From: N074bin45 sp039587475
GTDB taxonomy: Bacteria; Gemmatimonadota; Gemmatimonadetes; Gemmatimonadales; GWC2-71-9
Direction of reading: 5' to 3'
Assembly: GCA_039587475.1 (NCBI GenBank)
Contig: JBDHIK010000001.1
Coordinates: 40,630 to 104,629 of the forward strand
Length of the DNA: 64,000 nt
Part shown: piece after piece, positions 35,293 through 44,439 of the stretch
How positions within the stretch are numbered: the stretch's first letter is position 1
Layout: every line of letters starts with the position of its first letter
Program-made: the position numbers and the translations under genes
Notes under the pieces: generated by a model
Database searches by the model: none
Told to the model about the DNA's origin: nothing
The model's input: only the letters and a program-made list of their open reading frames with translations

Positions 35293-35322
35293 AAAAAGGC
35301 CCGGCGGATCATCCGCCGGGCC
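35293..35322 (-). terminator. intrinsic terminator after the small membrane protein
   Basis: The 12-base arms at 35298-35309 and 35311-35322 are perfectly complementary (GGCCCGGCGGAT). A U5 tract on the minus strand follows (A5 at 35293-35297). It lies 24 bases downstream of the stop of the 53-residue protein. Confidence 0.85.
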
Positions 35323-35345
35323 CGAACCCGCGTCGCCTTCTCCGA

Positions 35346-35507
35346 TCAGGCCTGGGCCTTGTCCGGGAACCGCGCGTCGATGATCGGTCCGGCGAAGAGC
35401 AGGATCATGAAATTGACTAGCACGCCGATCAGCGTCGAGACGAACGCCAATGCGGTCAGGAGCATAGCGGCGCCTGCGCCGGCCAGGAGTATGACGATCA
35501 GATCCAT
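35346..35507 (-). CDS. 53-residue two-helix membrane protein
   Basis: The ATG at 35507 has a GGGAAGG-type ribosome site about 7 bases upstream. The product has two hydrophobic segments (IVILLAGAGAAMLLTALAF and STLIGVLVNFMILLFAGPII) and an acidic-basic tail (IDARFPDKAQA). An in-frame ATG at 35576 would add 23 unlikely residues. The dedicated terminator 24 bases downstream supports a real, monocistronic small gene. I do not recognise a family. Confidence 0.6.
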   Translation of the reverse strand: MDLIVILLAGAGAAMLLTALAFVSTLIGVLVNFMILLFAGPIIDARFPDKAQA

Positions 35508-35628
35508 GATTGCCTTCCCGGGAAAACCGGAGAGATTGAACGCTCGTACAGTACACATCCCGAGGCTGGCCCGCAATGTCGCAACCCCAACAGAGACGTG
35601 GCCGCCTTGTCACCTGCCAGGAGGAGCC

Positions 35629-36276
35629 ATGCGTAGCATCACCTGCCTACTCGCCGCGGCCACCGCTCTGCCGGTCGCCGTCGCTGCCCAGAACGCAGAC
35701 CCTGACAATGCTGTTTCCGGCGGCGGCAGCGTACCCGACGGCTGGGAGGTCCGCACCGACCGCGGCACCAACGCCGACCAGGTCAGCTTCACAGCCATGG
35801 GAGGCGGCTATCACGTCACCCTGGGCCCTCGAACGATCTTCTATCGTCCCAGCGACACCCAGCAGGGCTCATACCGGGTCACGGCCACGCTGATCCAGAC
35901 CAAGGCCCCCCAACATCCTGAAGCATTCGGTCTGTTCATCGGCGGTAGCGACCTGCAGGGCGATGGTCAGTCCTACAGTTACTTCCTGATCCGTGGCACC
36001 GGTCAATTCCTGGTCAAGAACCGGGAGGGGCAGGGCACGTCGTCGGTCAGCGGAGGCTGGGCCGACCATGACGCCATCGTGGCCCAGGACGCGGACGGCA
36101 AGGCCACCAACACCCTCTCGGTCGAGGTCGGTTCGGACGTCGTGACGTTCCTGATCAACGGCGAAGAGGTCTACTCCGCCCCGGCCAGCCAGTTTCGGAC
36201 CGAGGGGATCGCGGGCCTGCGCGCCAACCACAATCTCGATCTCCACATCGACGGATTCACGGTCGAGGGGATCTAG
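35629..36276 (+). CDS. exported concanavalin-like (3-keto-disaccharide hydrolase/DUF1080-type) protein
   Basis: A signal peptide (MRSITCLLAAATALPVAVAAQ) with an excellent GAGGAG site precedes about 195 mature residues. They read as a beta-sandwich: GGYHVTLGPRTIFYRPSD, YRVTATLIQTKAPQHPEAFGLFIGG, YSYFLIRGTGQFLVKNREG and VGSDVVTFLINGEEVYSAPASQF, ending in DLHIDGFTVEGI. This resembles LamG/DUF1080 domains that bind or cleave glycans. Catalytic residues cannot be assigned, so it may be only carbohydrate-binding. Confidence 0.65.
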   Translation: MRSITCLLAAATALPVAVAAQNADPDNAVSGGGSVPDGWEVRTDRGTNADQVSFTAMGGGYHVTLGPRTIFYRPSDTQQGSYRVTATLIQTKAPQHPEAFGLFIGGSDLQGDGQSYSYFLIRGTGQFLVKNREGQGTSSVSGGWADHDAIVAQDADGKATNTLSVEVGSDVVTFLINGEEVYSAPASQFRTEGIAGLRANHNLDLHIDGFTVEGI

Positions 36277-36291
36277 CCGCCGCCGCCGCCA

Positions 36292-37728
36292 TCACGTCGG
36301 GGGCTCGGGAGCGGCTGACTCGAGCACCCGACGGGCTGCGCTGCCAACGGTCCTGTCAGCATCCTCGGCCAATCGCTCCAGGGCGATGACGGCGGCACGC
36401 GAACCGTGCCGCCCCAGGGCTTCCACCGCGGCCAGTCGCTCCTCATCACCGAACCCCTTGCGGCGCAGCAAGCTCTTTCTGGTCATCGCCATGGTGGTCA
36501 GCACGGTCGCCACTTCACTGGAATCGATGCGGCCCAGTGAAGCGATGATCGCCACCCGCACCGCCGGGTCCTGTTCCTCGGACAGGGCTCCAGCCAGGAT
36601 CATCACCACACCGCCGCCGCCTGCGGCGGCCAACGCCTCAGCGGCAGCGACGCGAACGGACGGATGACGGTCGCTCAAACGCTGCTTGAGGGGCTCCACG
36701 GCAGCCGCCGTACCCAACTGACCAATGGCGCGCACGACAGCGAGGCGGACTCGCGCGTCAGGATGCTCCTGCCGATCGAACAACGCCGGTAGCGCCACCG
36801 GATCGCCCAGGGCCCCGACGAGGAGAGCGCCGATGCGGGCCTTCTGCCAGCCCGGGTCGTGCAAGAGGGCGTCCGCCATCGGATGGATGTCCGGAATCTT
36901 TGGCGCGACCTCGAGCAGGAACTGCTTCGGCCCGACCGATCCCGACTCCTTCAGGGAGTCCACCACGACTTCCCCAGCGTCGCGACCCACCCACTCGAGC
37001 ACCTCGATGGTCCGGTTCCGCTCCTCAGGGATTCTGACGGCGTGGTCGATGAACGCGTGGAGGATTGGCGCCGTGAGCAACCGGCGTACGGCAATGGCCG
37101 TTTCCCCCTTCTTGGTCTCGGGAACCTGGATCGCCAGCTGAACCAGGGACTGGGCAGCATGGAGCGCTTCAGTCCATGCCCCCCGGTCGGCCCCGGATCG
37201 AATCGCGGCGGCCAACCTCGTGAATTCTGCGGACGATCCGTCGGACAGCCGCGGCTCCCGGTGCGCGTCCCCATCCGGAGCCACCCACCGGAAGGGCTCG
37301 CGGGGAGTCTCTGGGTGGACCACCACTCCATCCCGTTCCCCAGGAGTCACGTGAACGACCATCGACACCTCGACTGGCGGGGATTGGGGAAAGTCCCCTT
37401 CGTCCGTGGCCAGGGCCCGGCCCAAGGCGAGCACCTCCTCCATGCTTGCTCCGGCAGATACTTCGACCTTCGCCACGCCGCGGGCGTGCATCCGCGATTC
37501 GAGCATGTTGTCCGGCTCCTCGGGCCGGAACACCAGACCGGCCTCCAGGGTCACCGGGCGTTTGGCCACTGACTTCTGGGCCCGCTGGGCGAGTTGCCGG
37601 GTCCTGGCGCGGTCCTCCGGTCGGCGGCGGAGATGCTCGACCAGCGATCCAAAAGCCTTCTCGAAGGCCGACTTCCGTGCCACGGTGACCTCGATCTGCG
37701 AAGAGGGTTGTTCCCGGAAGGATGGCAC
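36292..37728 (-). CDS. HEAT-repeat protein
   Basis: The 478-residue protein ends in a run of HEAT repeats (residues about 285-475), for example LLVGALGDPVALPALFDRQEHPDARVRLAVVRAIGQLG and PLKQRLSDRHPSVRVAAAEALAAAG. The N-terminal part is helical with an acidic linker. It has no signal peptide. The start is GTG at 37728. It resembles the larger HEAT protein at 55483-57555, which is coupled to an HD-GYP gene, and it is divergent from a sensor kinase, so a scaffolding role in signalling is a reasonable guess. Confidence 0.75.
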   Translation of the reverse strand: MPSFREQPSSQIEVTVARKSAFEKAFGSLVEHLRRRPEDRARTRQLAQRAQKSVAKRPVTLEAGLVFRPEEPDNMLESRMHARGVAKVEVSAGASMEEVLALGRALATDEGDFPQSPPVEVSMVVHVTPGERDGVVVHPETPREPFRWVAPDGDAHREPRLSDGSSAEFTRLAAAIRSGADRGAWTEALHAAQSLVQLAIQVPETKKGETAIAVRRLLTAPILHAFIDHAVRIPEERNRTIEVLEWVGRDAGEVVVDSLKESGSVGPKQFLLEVAPKIPDIHPMADALLHDPGWQKARIGALLVGALGDPVALPALFDRQEHPDARVRLAVVRAIGQLGTAAAVEPLKQRLSDRHPSVRVAAAEALAAAGGGGVVMILAGALSEEQDPAVRVAIIASLGRIDSSEVATVLTTMAMTRKSLLRRKGFGDEERLAAVEALGRHGSRAAVIALERLAEDADRTVGSAARRVLESAAPEPPT

Positions 37729-37801
37729 CGATCAGACGCATTGAAAAGATGGTCCCGGCAGCTCGTTTGCGCCCGTTCCGCCGGCCCGCTTTCTTGTGGA
37801 C

Positions 37802-39562
37802 ATGTGGCAGTCCTATGAACCTCAGGGCCTCCCCGAGTTGGCACCGGCCATTCTCCAGGCCGTCGTCACGCTGCTCCTGGTCCTCCTGACCTGGTACCTG
37901 TACCGGCGATACCAGAAGCCATACTTCGGTTGGTGGGCCGTTGCCTGGATGGTGTTCACCCTCCGGATCGGCGCCATTCTCTCGTTCCTGAGTACCGGCC
38001 GCGCCCACTGGCTGTACTGGCACCAGGTCGCAACAGGTCTCACGGCCCTGGCCCTGCTGTGGGCCGCGTTGGTGTTCTCCCGGCAACTTGCCTGGCGATG
38101 GCGTTACCTGCCCATCGTCCTGTTCCCGGTGGTGTGGTCCTACGTGGCCGTGTATCAGCTCGACAATTTCCTGTTGGCAGCCGGGCCGGCCGTCCTTTTC
38201 TTGAGCGGCGCGACCTTCTGGACGGGGTTCGTCTTCTGGCGTCATCAGCGACTGGTCGGCGGCACAGGGGTCATGGTCCTGGGGTGGGCCCTGATGTTGT
38301 GGGGGATCAACCACCTCAACTACCCGTTCCTGCGGGCCCGCGGCGCTCTCAACCCGTGGAGCTACTACCTCGACATCCTGTTCGAGCTTTCCATCGGGGT
38401 CGGGATTCTGCTCGCGGTCCACGACGACCTGCGGCGCGGCCTCCTGGCCATGGCTACACTCTCGGGCGACCTCCAGTCGGGGCGTGACACCGATGACGTC
38501 CTGGCTCGGCTCCTGGAGCGCCCCCTGACCCTCCCGGCCGTTTCCGGTACGGCCATGTACATGCGTGACGGTGAAGGCGACGGGCACTTTCTGCGCGGCC
38601 GAGGGCTGTGCGTCAACTGGGTCGGTCAGGCTCCGACCGGCTCCGTCGCCGGCGCCATTCGTGGAGTGCTGGAGACCGGCAAGCCACACGTCGTGTCACC
38701 TCACGCCGCCCCCGACGCGGCCCACGAGTTCACCGCCCTGCTGACGGTGCTGCGAGGACCGCAGGTGACTGGCGTGTTGGTGCTGGTGGGTGCCGCCCGC
38801 GATCCGTTCACCGCCCTGGACGAAGGATTCCTCACGGCGTTGGGACAGCAAGTCGGCGCCGCGCTCGAGAACGCCGACCTGTACCACTCCCTGGAACACC
38901 GCAATCGCCAGTTGGCCCGGCTGTCCGCCAGGATGGTGGCCCAGCATGAAGAAGAACGGCGCCGTATCGGACGGGAACTCCACGACGAGACGGCACAGGT
39001 CTTCTCAGCCGTGCGGATGGAACTCGGACTCATCCGGCAAGACTCGTCTCCGGACGTTTCCGGGCGACTCGAACATGTTCTGTCCCTTACCGACACGGGC
39101 ATCCAGAGCATCCGCAACGTGACACAGCGTCTGCGCCCCAGCCTGTTGGATGATCTTGGTCTGATCCCGGCATTGCGTTCTCTGGCGACGGAATTCGAAG
39201 AGCGCACCGGCGTCGAGGTCCAGCTCGAGACCCACGGCCAGATGCCGGCGTTGTCGAAGGACGCGGAACTGGCTCTCTTCAGAGCCATGCAGGAAGCGCT
39301 GTCGAACGTCATGCGGCACGCCGGCGCAAGCCGGGTCGACATCGCGCTCGGAGCCGATGGAGCCATGGTGGCGTTGGAGGTACGCGACGACGGCCGCGGC
39401 GCGCCGGCCGATCCCGCCAGCCGGGGTCCGGATCACATGGGCCTCACGGGCATGCAGGAACGCATCGCGGCCCTGGGCGGGACCGTGACGCTGGAATCCC
39501 CCACAGGAGGAGGCTTCCGGGTCAGGGCGGCAATTCCCCTCAACGATGCAGGGTTGGCATGA
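37802..39562 (+). CDS. membrane sensor histidine kinase, NarL-partner (HisKA_3) type
   Basis: The N-terminal ~215 residues hold about seven membrane helices. A GAF-like region follows (SGTAMYMRDGEGDGHFLRGRG, VSPHAAPDAAHEF). Then come a coiled segment with the phospho-acceptor His in RRIGRELHDETAQVFSAVRMEL (HisKA_3) and an HATPase domain with ALSNVMRHAGASRVDI and DDGRGAPADP. It would phosphorylate the coupled LuxR-type regulator. The signal is unknown. ATG 37802 is preferred; a GTG at 37796 is in frame. No ribosome site is obvious. Confidence 0.88.
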   Translation: MWQSYEPQGLPELAPAILQAVVTLLLVLLTWYLYRRYQKPYFGWWAVAWMVFTLRIGAILSFLSTGRAHWLYWHQVATGLTALALLWAALVFSRQLAWRWRYLPIVLFPVVWSYVAVYQLDNFLLAAGPAVLFLSGATFWTGFVFWRHQRLVGGTGVMVLGWALMLWGINHLNYPFLRARGALNPWSYYLDILFELSIGVGILLAVHDDLRRGLLAMATLSGDLQSGRDTDDVLARLLERPLTLPAVSGTAMYMRDGEGDGHFLRGRGLCVNWVGQAPTGSVAGAIRGVLETGKPHVVSPHAAPDAAHEFTALLTVLRGPQVTGVLVLVGAARDPFTALDEGFLTALGQQVGAALENADLYHSLEHRNRQLARLSARMVAQHEEERRRIGRELHDETAQVFSAVRMELGLIRQDSSPDVSGRLEHVLSLTDTGIQSIRNVTQRLRPSLLDDLGLIPALRSLATEFEERTGVEVQLETHGQMPALSKDAELALFRAMQEALSNVMRHAGASRVDIALGADGAMVALEVRDDGRGAPADPASRGPDHMGLTGMQERIAALGGTVTLESPTGGGFRVRAAIPLNDAGLA

Positions 39563-40224
39563 CCAGAGAATCGCAACAGAAGATCAGAGTCGTGGTCGCG
39601 GACGACCACTCCGTCGTTCGGCAGGGCATCCGGCACGTCCTGGAAGCGGCGCCCGAGTTCCTGGTCGTCGGCGAGGCGGCATCAGGCACCGAAGTCGAGG
39701 CCCTGGTGAGAGACACCGCCCCTGACGTGGTCATCCTCGACGTCAGCATGCCGGGCCTCTCGGGCATCGAAGTCACGGCCATCCTGCGCTCACAGTTCCC
39801 GGAGTGCCGGATCCTCATTCTGAGCATGTACGACAACCAGGAGTACGTGCTGGAAGCCGTCCGGGCCGGCGCCCACGGCTATCTCCTGAAGGACACCGCG
39901 GCGGACGACCTCGCGTCGGCCATCCGCTCGATCCATGCCGGCGAAGCCTTCTACAGCCCCAGGATTGCCGCCAAGCTGACGGCTGCGGTCAAGGGCGAGT
40001 TCAGCGACGGCTCCCCTGCGGGTGAACTGGCGGGCCTGACCGGCCGGGAGCGAGACGTGTTGCGCGGCATCGCGCGGGGACTCACCAACAAGGACATTGC
40101 CGCCGAGTTGGGGATCAGTCCGCGAACGGTCGAGACGCACCGCGAGAGCCTCATGCGCAAGCTGGGGATCAGGCATGTGGCCGGACTGACGAAGTTGGCG
40201 CTGGAGACAGGGTTGGTGGGGTAG
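39559..40224 (+). CDS. NarL/FixJ-family response regulator (LuxR-type HTH)
   Basis: A receiver domain (residues 9-125) has the acidic pair in VVVADDHSVVRQG, acceptor Asp in VVILDVSMPG and Lys in YLLKDTAAD. It is followed by a LuxR helix-turn-helix (LTGRERDVLRGIARGLTNKDIAAELGISPRTVETHRESLMRKLGI). Its ATG overlaps the kinase stop (ATGA), so they form a cognate pair. Targets are unknown; the nos cluster lies 4 kb away and is one candidate. Confidence 0.94.
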   Translation: MTRESQQKIRVVVADDHSVVRQGIRHVLEAAPEFLVVGEAASGTEVEALVRDTAPDVVILDVSMPGLSGIEVTAILRSQFPECRILILSMYDNQEYVLEAVRAGAHGYLLKDTAADDLASAIRSIHAGEAFYSPRIAAKLTAAVKGEFSDGSPAGELAGLTGRERDVLRGIARGLTNKDIAAELGISPRTVETHRESLMRKLGIRHVAGLTKLALETGLVG

Positions 40225-40293
40225 GCTGCAGTCCGAAACGCGGAGGCCGGCCCGCCGCACTGGGAGGGGACCGGCCCGGGATCCACGCTTCGT

Positions 40294-40743
40294 CTACGAG
40301 GACTTCACTTCGATGGTACGGCTCTTGGCCCTCTCCGACTTGGGGAGCCGAACCGAAAGCACGCCGTCCGCCAGGGAAGCCTCGATGCCGTCGGCATCGA
40401 TCGTGTTGGCCACCGAGAAGCGACGCTCGAAGACGCCGAAGCTCCGCTCCACACGGTGGATCTGGCCGCTCTTCGCGGCGGGCTCCTGGCTCTTCTCCGC
40501 CCTGATGGTGAGGGTGTCCTTCTCGAGATTCAGACTCAGGTCCTCCGAACCCACACCGGGCAGCTCCATGCGAAGCGTGACCGCATCGTCGTCTTCGACG
40601 ATGTCCGTGGCCGGAACCAGCTTGCCGGCACCGGCGGCAACTGCCGGAAACCCGGACAACACGTCATCCGCAACCCGGCTGAGCCGCTGAAATGGGGCAG
40701 CCGTGGGAAGACCCAGGCTGCTGCCTCTGGGAATCAGGAACAT
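40294..40743 (-). CDS. small heat-shock protein, Hsp20 family
   Basis: The 149-residue chaperone has an alpha-crystallin domain (DAVTLRMELPGVGSEDLSLNLEKDTLTIRAEKSQ, then RSFGVFERRFSVANTIDADGIEASLADGVLSVRLPKSE). The C-terminal SRTIEVKSS stretch gives a short IxV anchor. It holds unfolding proteins during stress. The ribosome site is exceptionally strong: AAGGAGG at 40751-40757, 7 bases from the ATG. A palindrome at 40850-40862 could be its operator. Confidence 0.95.
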   Translation of the reverse strand: MFLIPRGSSLGLPTAAPFQRLSRVADDVLSGFPAVAAGAGKLVPATDIVEDDDAVTLRMELPGVGSEDLSLNLEKDTLTIRAEKSQEPAAKSGQIHRVERSFGVFERRFSVANTIDADGIEASLADGVLSVRLPKSERAKSRTIEVKSS

Positions 40744-40849
40744 CGAACTTCCTCCTTACATGGTGAATCGTCGGTTTATGGCATCAGTCGGCATGGGGCG
40801 CCGATCGTTGTCGTGCCGTGAAAATGCACCCTCCGTGCCGGTTCAATTA

Positions 40850-40862
40850 CGCCATAATGGCG
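40850..40862. promoter_or_regulatory. palindrome in the hsp20 upstream region
   Basis: CGCCAT-A-ATGGCG is a perfect 6-1-6 inverted repeat about 107 bases upstream of the Hsp20 start and 120 bases upstream of the ArsR start. It is a candidate operator between the two divergent genes. It does not match CIRCE (TTAGCACTC-N9-GAGTGCTAA). Confidence 0.35.
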
Positions 40863-40949
40863 CACTTTGATGCCGTTGTGGCAGGGACAAGGGCGTCGAC
40901 TTGGGGTCGCGTAGATGGCCCTATGACCGATCTAGCGCTATATTGCTAC

Positions 40950-40961
40950 ATAGTTGACTAT
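40950..40961. promoter_or_regulatory. ArsR-type operator candidate
   Basis: ATAGT-TG-ACTAT is a perfect 5-2-5 inverted repeat 23 bases before the ArsR ATG, in an AT-rich patch that also holds a TATATT. Many ArsR repressors bind AT-rich imperfect palindromes over their own promoter, so autoregulation is plausible. Confidence 0.4.
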
Positions 40962-40984
40962 TCCAGATTGGACGGCGCAGACAC

Positions 40985-41329
40985 ATGAGCGATCTCAACG
41001 ACCGCACGGCAGCCATGGTCGCGGACCGGTTCAGGGCCCTGGCCGATGCCACCAGGCTGCGGATCCTCAATGCCCTCCGGTCCGGCGAGACGACCGTCGG
41101 CCAGTTGGTCTCCATCACGGGGCTGGGGCAGGCCAACGTCTCCAAGCACCTGCAGACGCTGCATCGACAGGGTTTCGTCGAGCGACGGAAGGAAGGGACT
41201 TCGACCGTGTACCGTGTCGGGGATCCCGCGGTGTTCGAGTTGTGTGACCTGGTGTGCGGCGGCATCCAGGACCATCTGGACCGTCAGCAGGCGGCCATGC
41301 GCGCCGGAGCACCGGCCGGTGGGGAGTGA
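40985..41329 (+). CDS. ArsR-family transcriptional regulator
   Basis: The 114-residue winged helix shows the family core: FRALADATRLRILNALRSGETTVGQLVSITGLGQANVSKHLQTLHRQGFVERRKEGTSTVYRV. The usual metal-binding ELCVCDL motif in helix 3 is absent, but ELCDLVCG near residue 83-90 offers two Cys three residues apart, which could sense metal, thiol or sulfide. It is overlapped by the HslR-like gene, so both may be controlled by this repressor. An operator candidate lies at 40950-40961. Confidence 0.9.
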   Translation: MSDLNDRTAAMVADRFRALADATRLRILNALRSGETTVGQLVSITGLGQANVSKHLQTLHRQGFVERRKEGTSTVYRVGDPAVFELCDLVCGGIQDHLDRQQAAMRAGAPAGGE

Positions 41330-41711
41330 GCCACTGGAGTCGGTTCGGCTGGACCGCTGGCTGTGGGCGACGAGATTCTACAAGACGCGGCCGCTTGCGG
41401 TAGCCGCCATCGATGGCGGGAAGGTCCAGGTCAACGGCAGCCGGGTCAAACGATCGAAGTCGATTCGGATCGGGGATCAGGTGCGTATCCGCCAGGACCC
41501 CTTCGAGTATCAGGTGGTCGTGACCGGCCTGGCGGACAAGCGTGGGCCGGCGCGGGTTGCGGCCACGCTCTACACCGAGTCGCAGGAATCGGTAACGCAA
41601 CGTGAGGAACTGGCCTTCCGGCTCAAGCACGCCGACCCTGGTCTGCCTCACACCCCTGGGCGCCCCAGCAAGAAACAGCGGCGCGACATCCGGCGCTGGA
41701 AGGAGCGCTGA
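41319..41711 (+). CDS. hslR: S4-domain RNA-binding protein, Hsp15 (HslR)-like
   Basis: An S4 domain lies at the N-terminus: VRLDRWLWATRFYKTRPLAVAAIDGGKVQVNGSRVKRSKSIRIGDQVRI. The tail is basic (PSKKQRRDIRRWKER), as in Hsp15, which binds nascent-chain-bearing free 50S subunits. The gene has no ATG: the GTG at 41319 overlaps the ArsR stop and has GGAG 10 bases upstream. Total length is 130 residues, close to the E. coli HslR length of about 133. Confidence 0.85.
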   Translation: MGSEPLESVRLDRWLWATRFYKTRPLAVAAIDGGKVQVNGSRVKRSKSIRIGDQVRIRQDPFEYQVVVTGLADKRGPARVAATLYTESQESVTQREELAFRLKHADPGLPHTPGRPSKKQRRDIRRWKER

Positions 41712-41732
41712 GCGCCCGGCGTCCGGCGCCCG

Positions 41733-43427
<1,695 letters not shown>

Positions 43428-43454
43428 GTCTACTCCTGGGATGGATCCCTGAAC

Positions 43455-43486
43455 AAAAAGACCGCCGGCCCAGAGGAGCGGCGGTC
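43455..43486 (-). terminator. riboswitch-controlled terminator in the thiC leader
   Basis: GACCGCCG (43460-43467) and CGGCGGTC (43479-43486) form a perfect 8-bp stem with an 11-base loop. On the minus strand it is followed by five U (A5 at 43455-43459). It sits between the TPP aptamer and the thiC start, so TPP binding should end transcription here. Confidence 0.75.
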
Positions 43487-43516
43487 GTGGGATGCGCGGC
43501 ACGTGACGTGGGCCGC

Positions 43517-43597
43517 GCTCCCTCCGCCGGTCTCAACCGGATCAGGTTCCAAGGGTACGCTCTCAATCCCTGTACGGGATCCCCCTGGCGGCTGTCC
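43517..43597 (-). promoter_or_regulatory. TPP riboswitch (Thi box) of thiC
   Basis: Read on the minus strand, 43597-43517 contains the conserved TPP aptamer elements: GCCAGGGGG, the pyrimidine-recognition loop as TTGAGA (usual CTGAGA), ACCCTTGGAACCTGATC, and GGTTGAGACCGGCGGAGGGA. The order and spacing match the Thi-box consensus. The terminator hairpin follows about 31 bases downstream, indicating control by premature transcription termination. Confidence 0.95.
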
Positions 43598-43639
43598 AAT
43601 GCTATGGTAGGGGCCAACACGGGTCAATGAGGAGTTCAG

Positions 43640-44032
43640 ATGCCACGGGTAACCCGGTACTTCCTTCGCTGCGCCATGGTGTTCCTGGTCCTCGCCTTCG
43701 CGTTGGGCGTGGCAATGAGGCTTGACCCGGACCTGCGGTTTCTCTGGCCGACCTATCTCCACGTCCTGGTCGTCGGCTGGCTCACGCAGCTGATCTTTGG
43801 GGTGGCCTTCTGGTTGTTCCCCCGGGCCAGTCGCGAACGCATGCGGGGCCACGAAGGGCTTATCTGGCTCAGCTTCAGCGCATTGAACGCTGGGTTGCTG
43901 CTACGGATCGTGGGGGAACCGTTCGATTTGGGAGCGGCGGACGGCCCGGTGCTGCTCGTCTCGGCAGCGTGCCACCTGGTCGCGGCCCTGTCGTTCATCG
44001 CGAACGTGTGGCCTCGGCTCAAGGCCCGCTGA
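43640..44032 (+). CDS. four-helix membrane protein, heme-copper-oxidase/NnrS-like
   Basis: The 130-residue protein has four membrane helices. Helix 2 carries the motif TYLHVLVVGWLTQLIFGVAFWLFPRAS, with one His in a position expected of a membrane heme or metal ligand; another His lies in helix 4 (SAACHLVAALSF). The next gene has the same motif, so the pair are tandem paralogues. The family recalls small pieces of heme-copper oxidase subunit I or NnrS. A GAGGAG site is 6 bases before the ATG. It overlaps the next start (TGATG). Confidence 0.7.
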   Translation: MPRVTRYFLRCAMVFLVLAFALGVAMRLDPDLRFLWPTYLHVLVVGWLTQLIFGVAFWLFPRASRERMRGHEGLIWLSFSALNAGLLLRIVGEPFDLGAADGPVLLVSAACHLVAALSFIANVWPRLKAR

Positions 44033-44439
44033 TGCCCGGTCCGGCCGTTTTCTTCGTTCGGGCTGCGCTGATGCATCTGGCTGCAGGATCGGTGCTCGGC
44101 GCGCTGCTTCTGGCAGCCAAGGGTGGTCTGGCCCTTCCGGCCCTGCTCTATCGGGCCTGGCCGCTCCACAGCGAGATCATGCTGGTTGGATGGGCGGTCC
44201 AGCTTGCGGTCGGCGTGGCGTACTGGATCCTCCCCAAGCATTCGCAGCCACCGGTCCGCGGCCCCCTGTGGCCCGTCGTCACCGCCGCCGTTCTCATCAA
44301 CGCCGGCGTCGCAACGGCGGGACTCGGGCCGCTGCTCGACCTGCCACCGTTGACCCTGTCGGGTCGGGTAGCCGAGGCGGTGGCCGTGGCCTTGTTCGCT
44401 GGCACGGCCTGGCCGCGAGTCAAGGCGTTTGGGCGCTAG
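44032..44439 (+). CDS. four-helix membrane protein, paralogue of the preceding gene
   Basis: Four membrane helices lie in 135 residues. The motif RAWPLHSEIMLVGWAVQLAVGVAYWILPKHSQ aligns with the preceding protein (HxxxxVGWxxQLxxGVxxWxxP), and His in AALMHLAAGS adds a second candidate ligand. Both proteins are convergent with nosY, overlapping its end by 4 bases, so they are physically part of the denitrification locus. They may form a heteromer that binds heme or copper. Confidence 0.7.
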   Translation: MPGPAVFFVRAALMHLAAGSVLGALLLAAKGGLALPALLYRAWPLHSEIMLVGWAVQLAVGVAYWILPKHSQPPVRGPLWPVVTAAVLINAGVATAGLGPLLDLPPLTLSGRVAEAVAVALFAGTAWPRVKAFGR

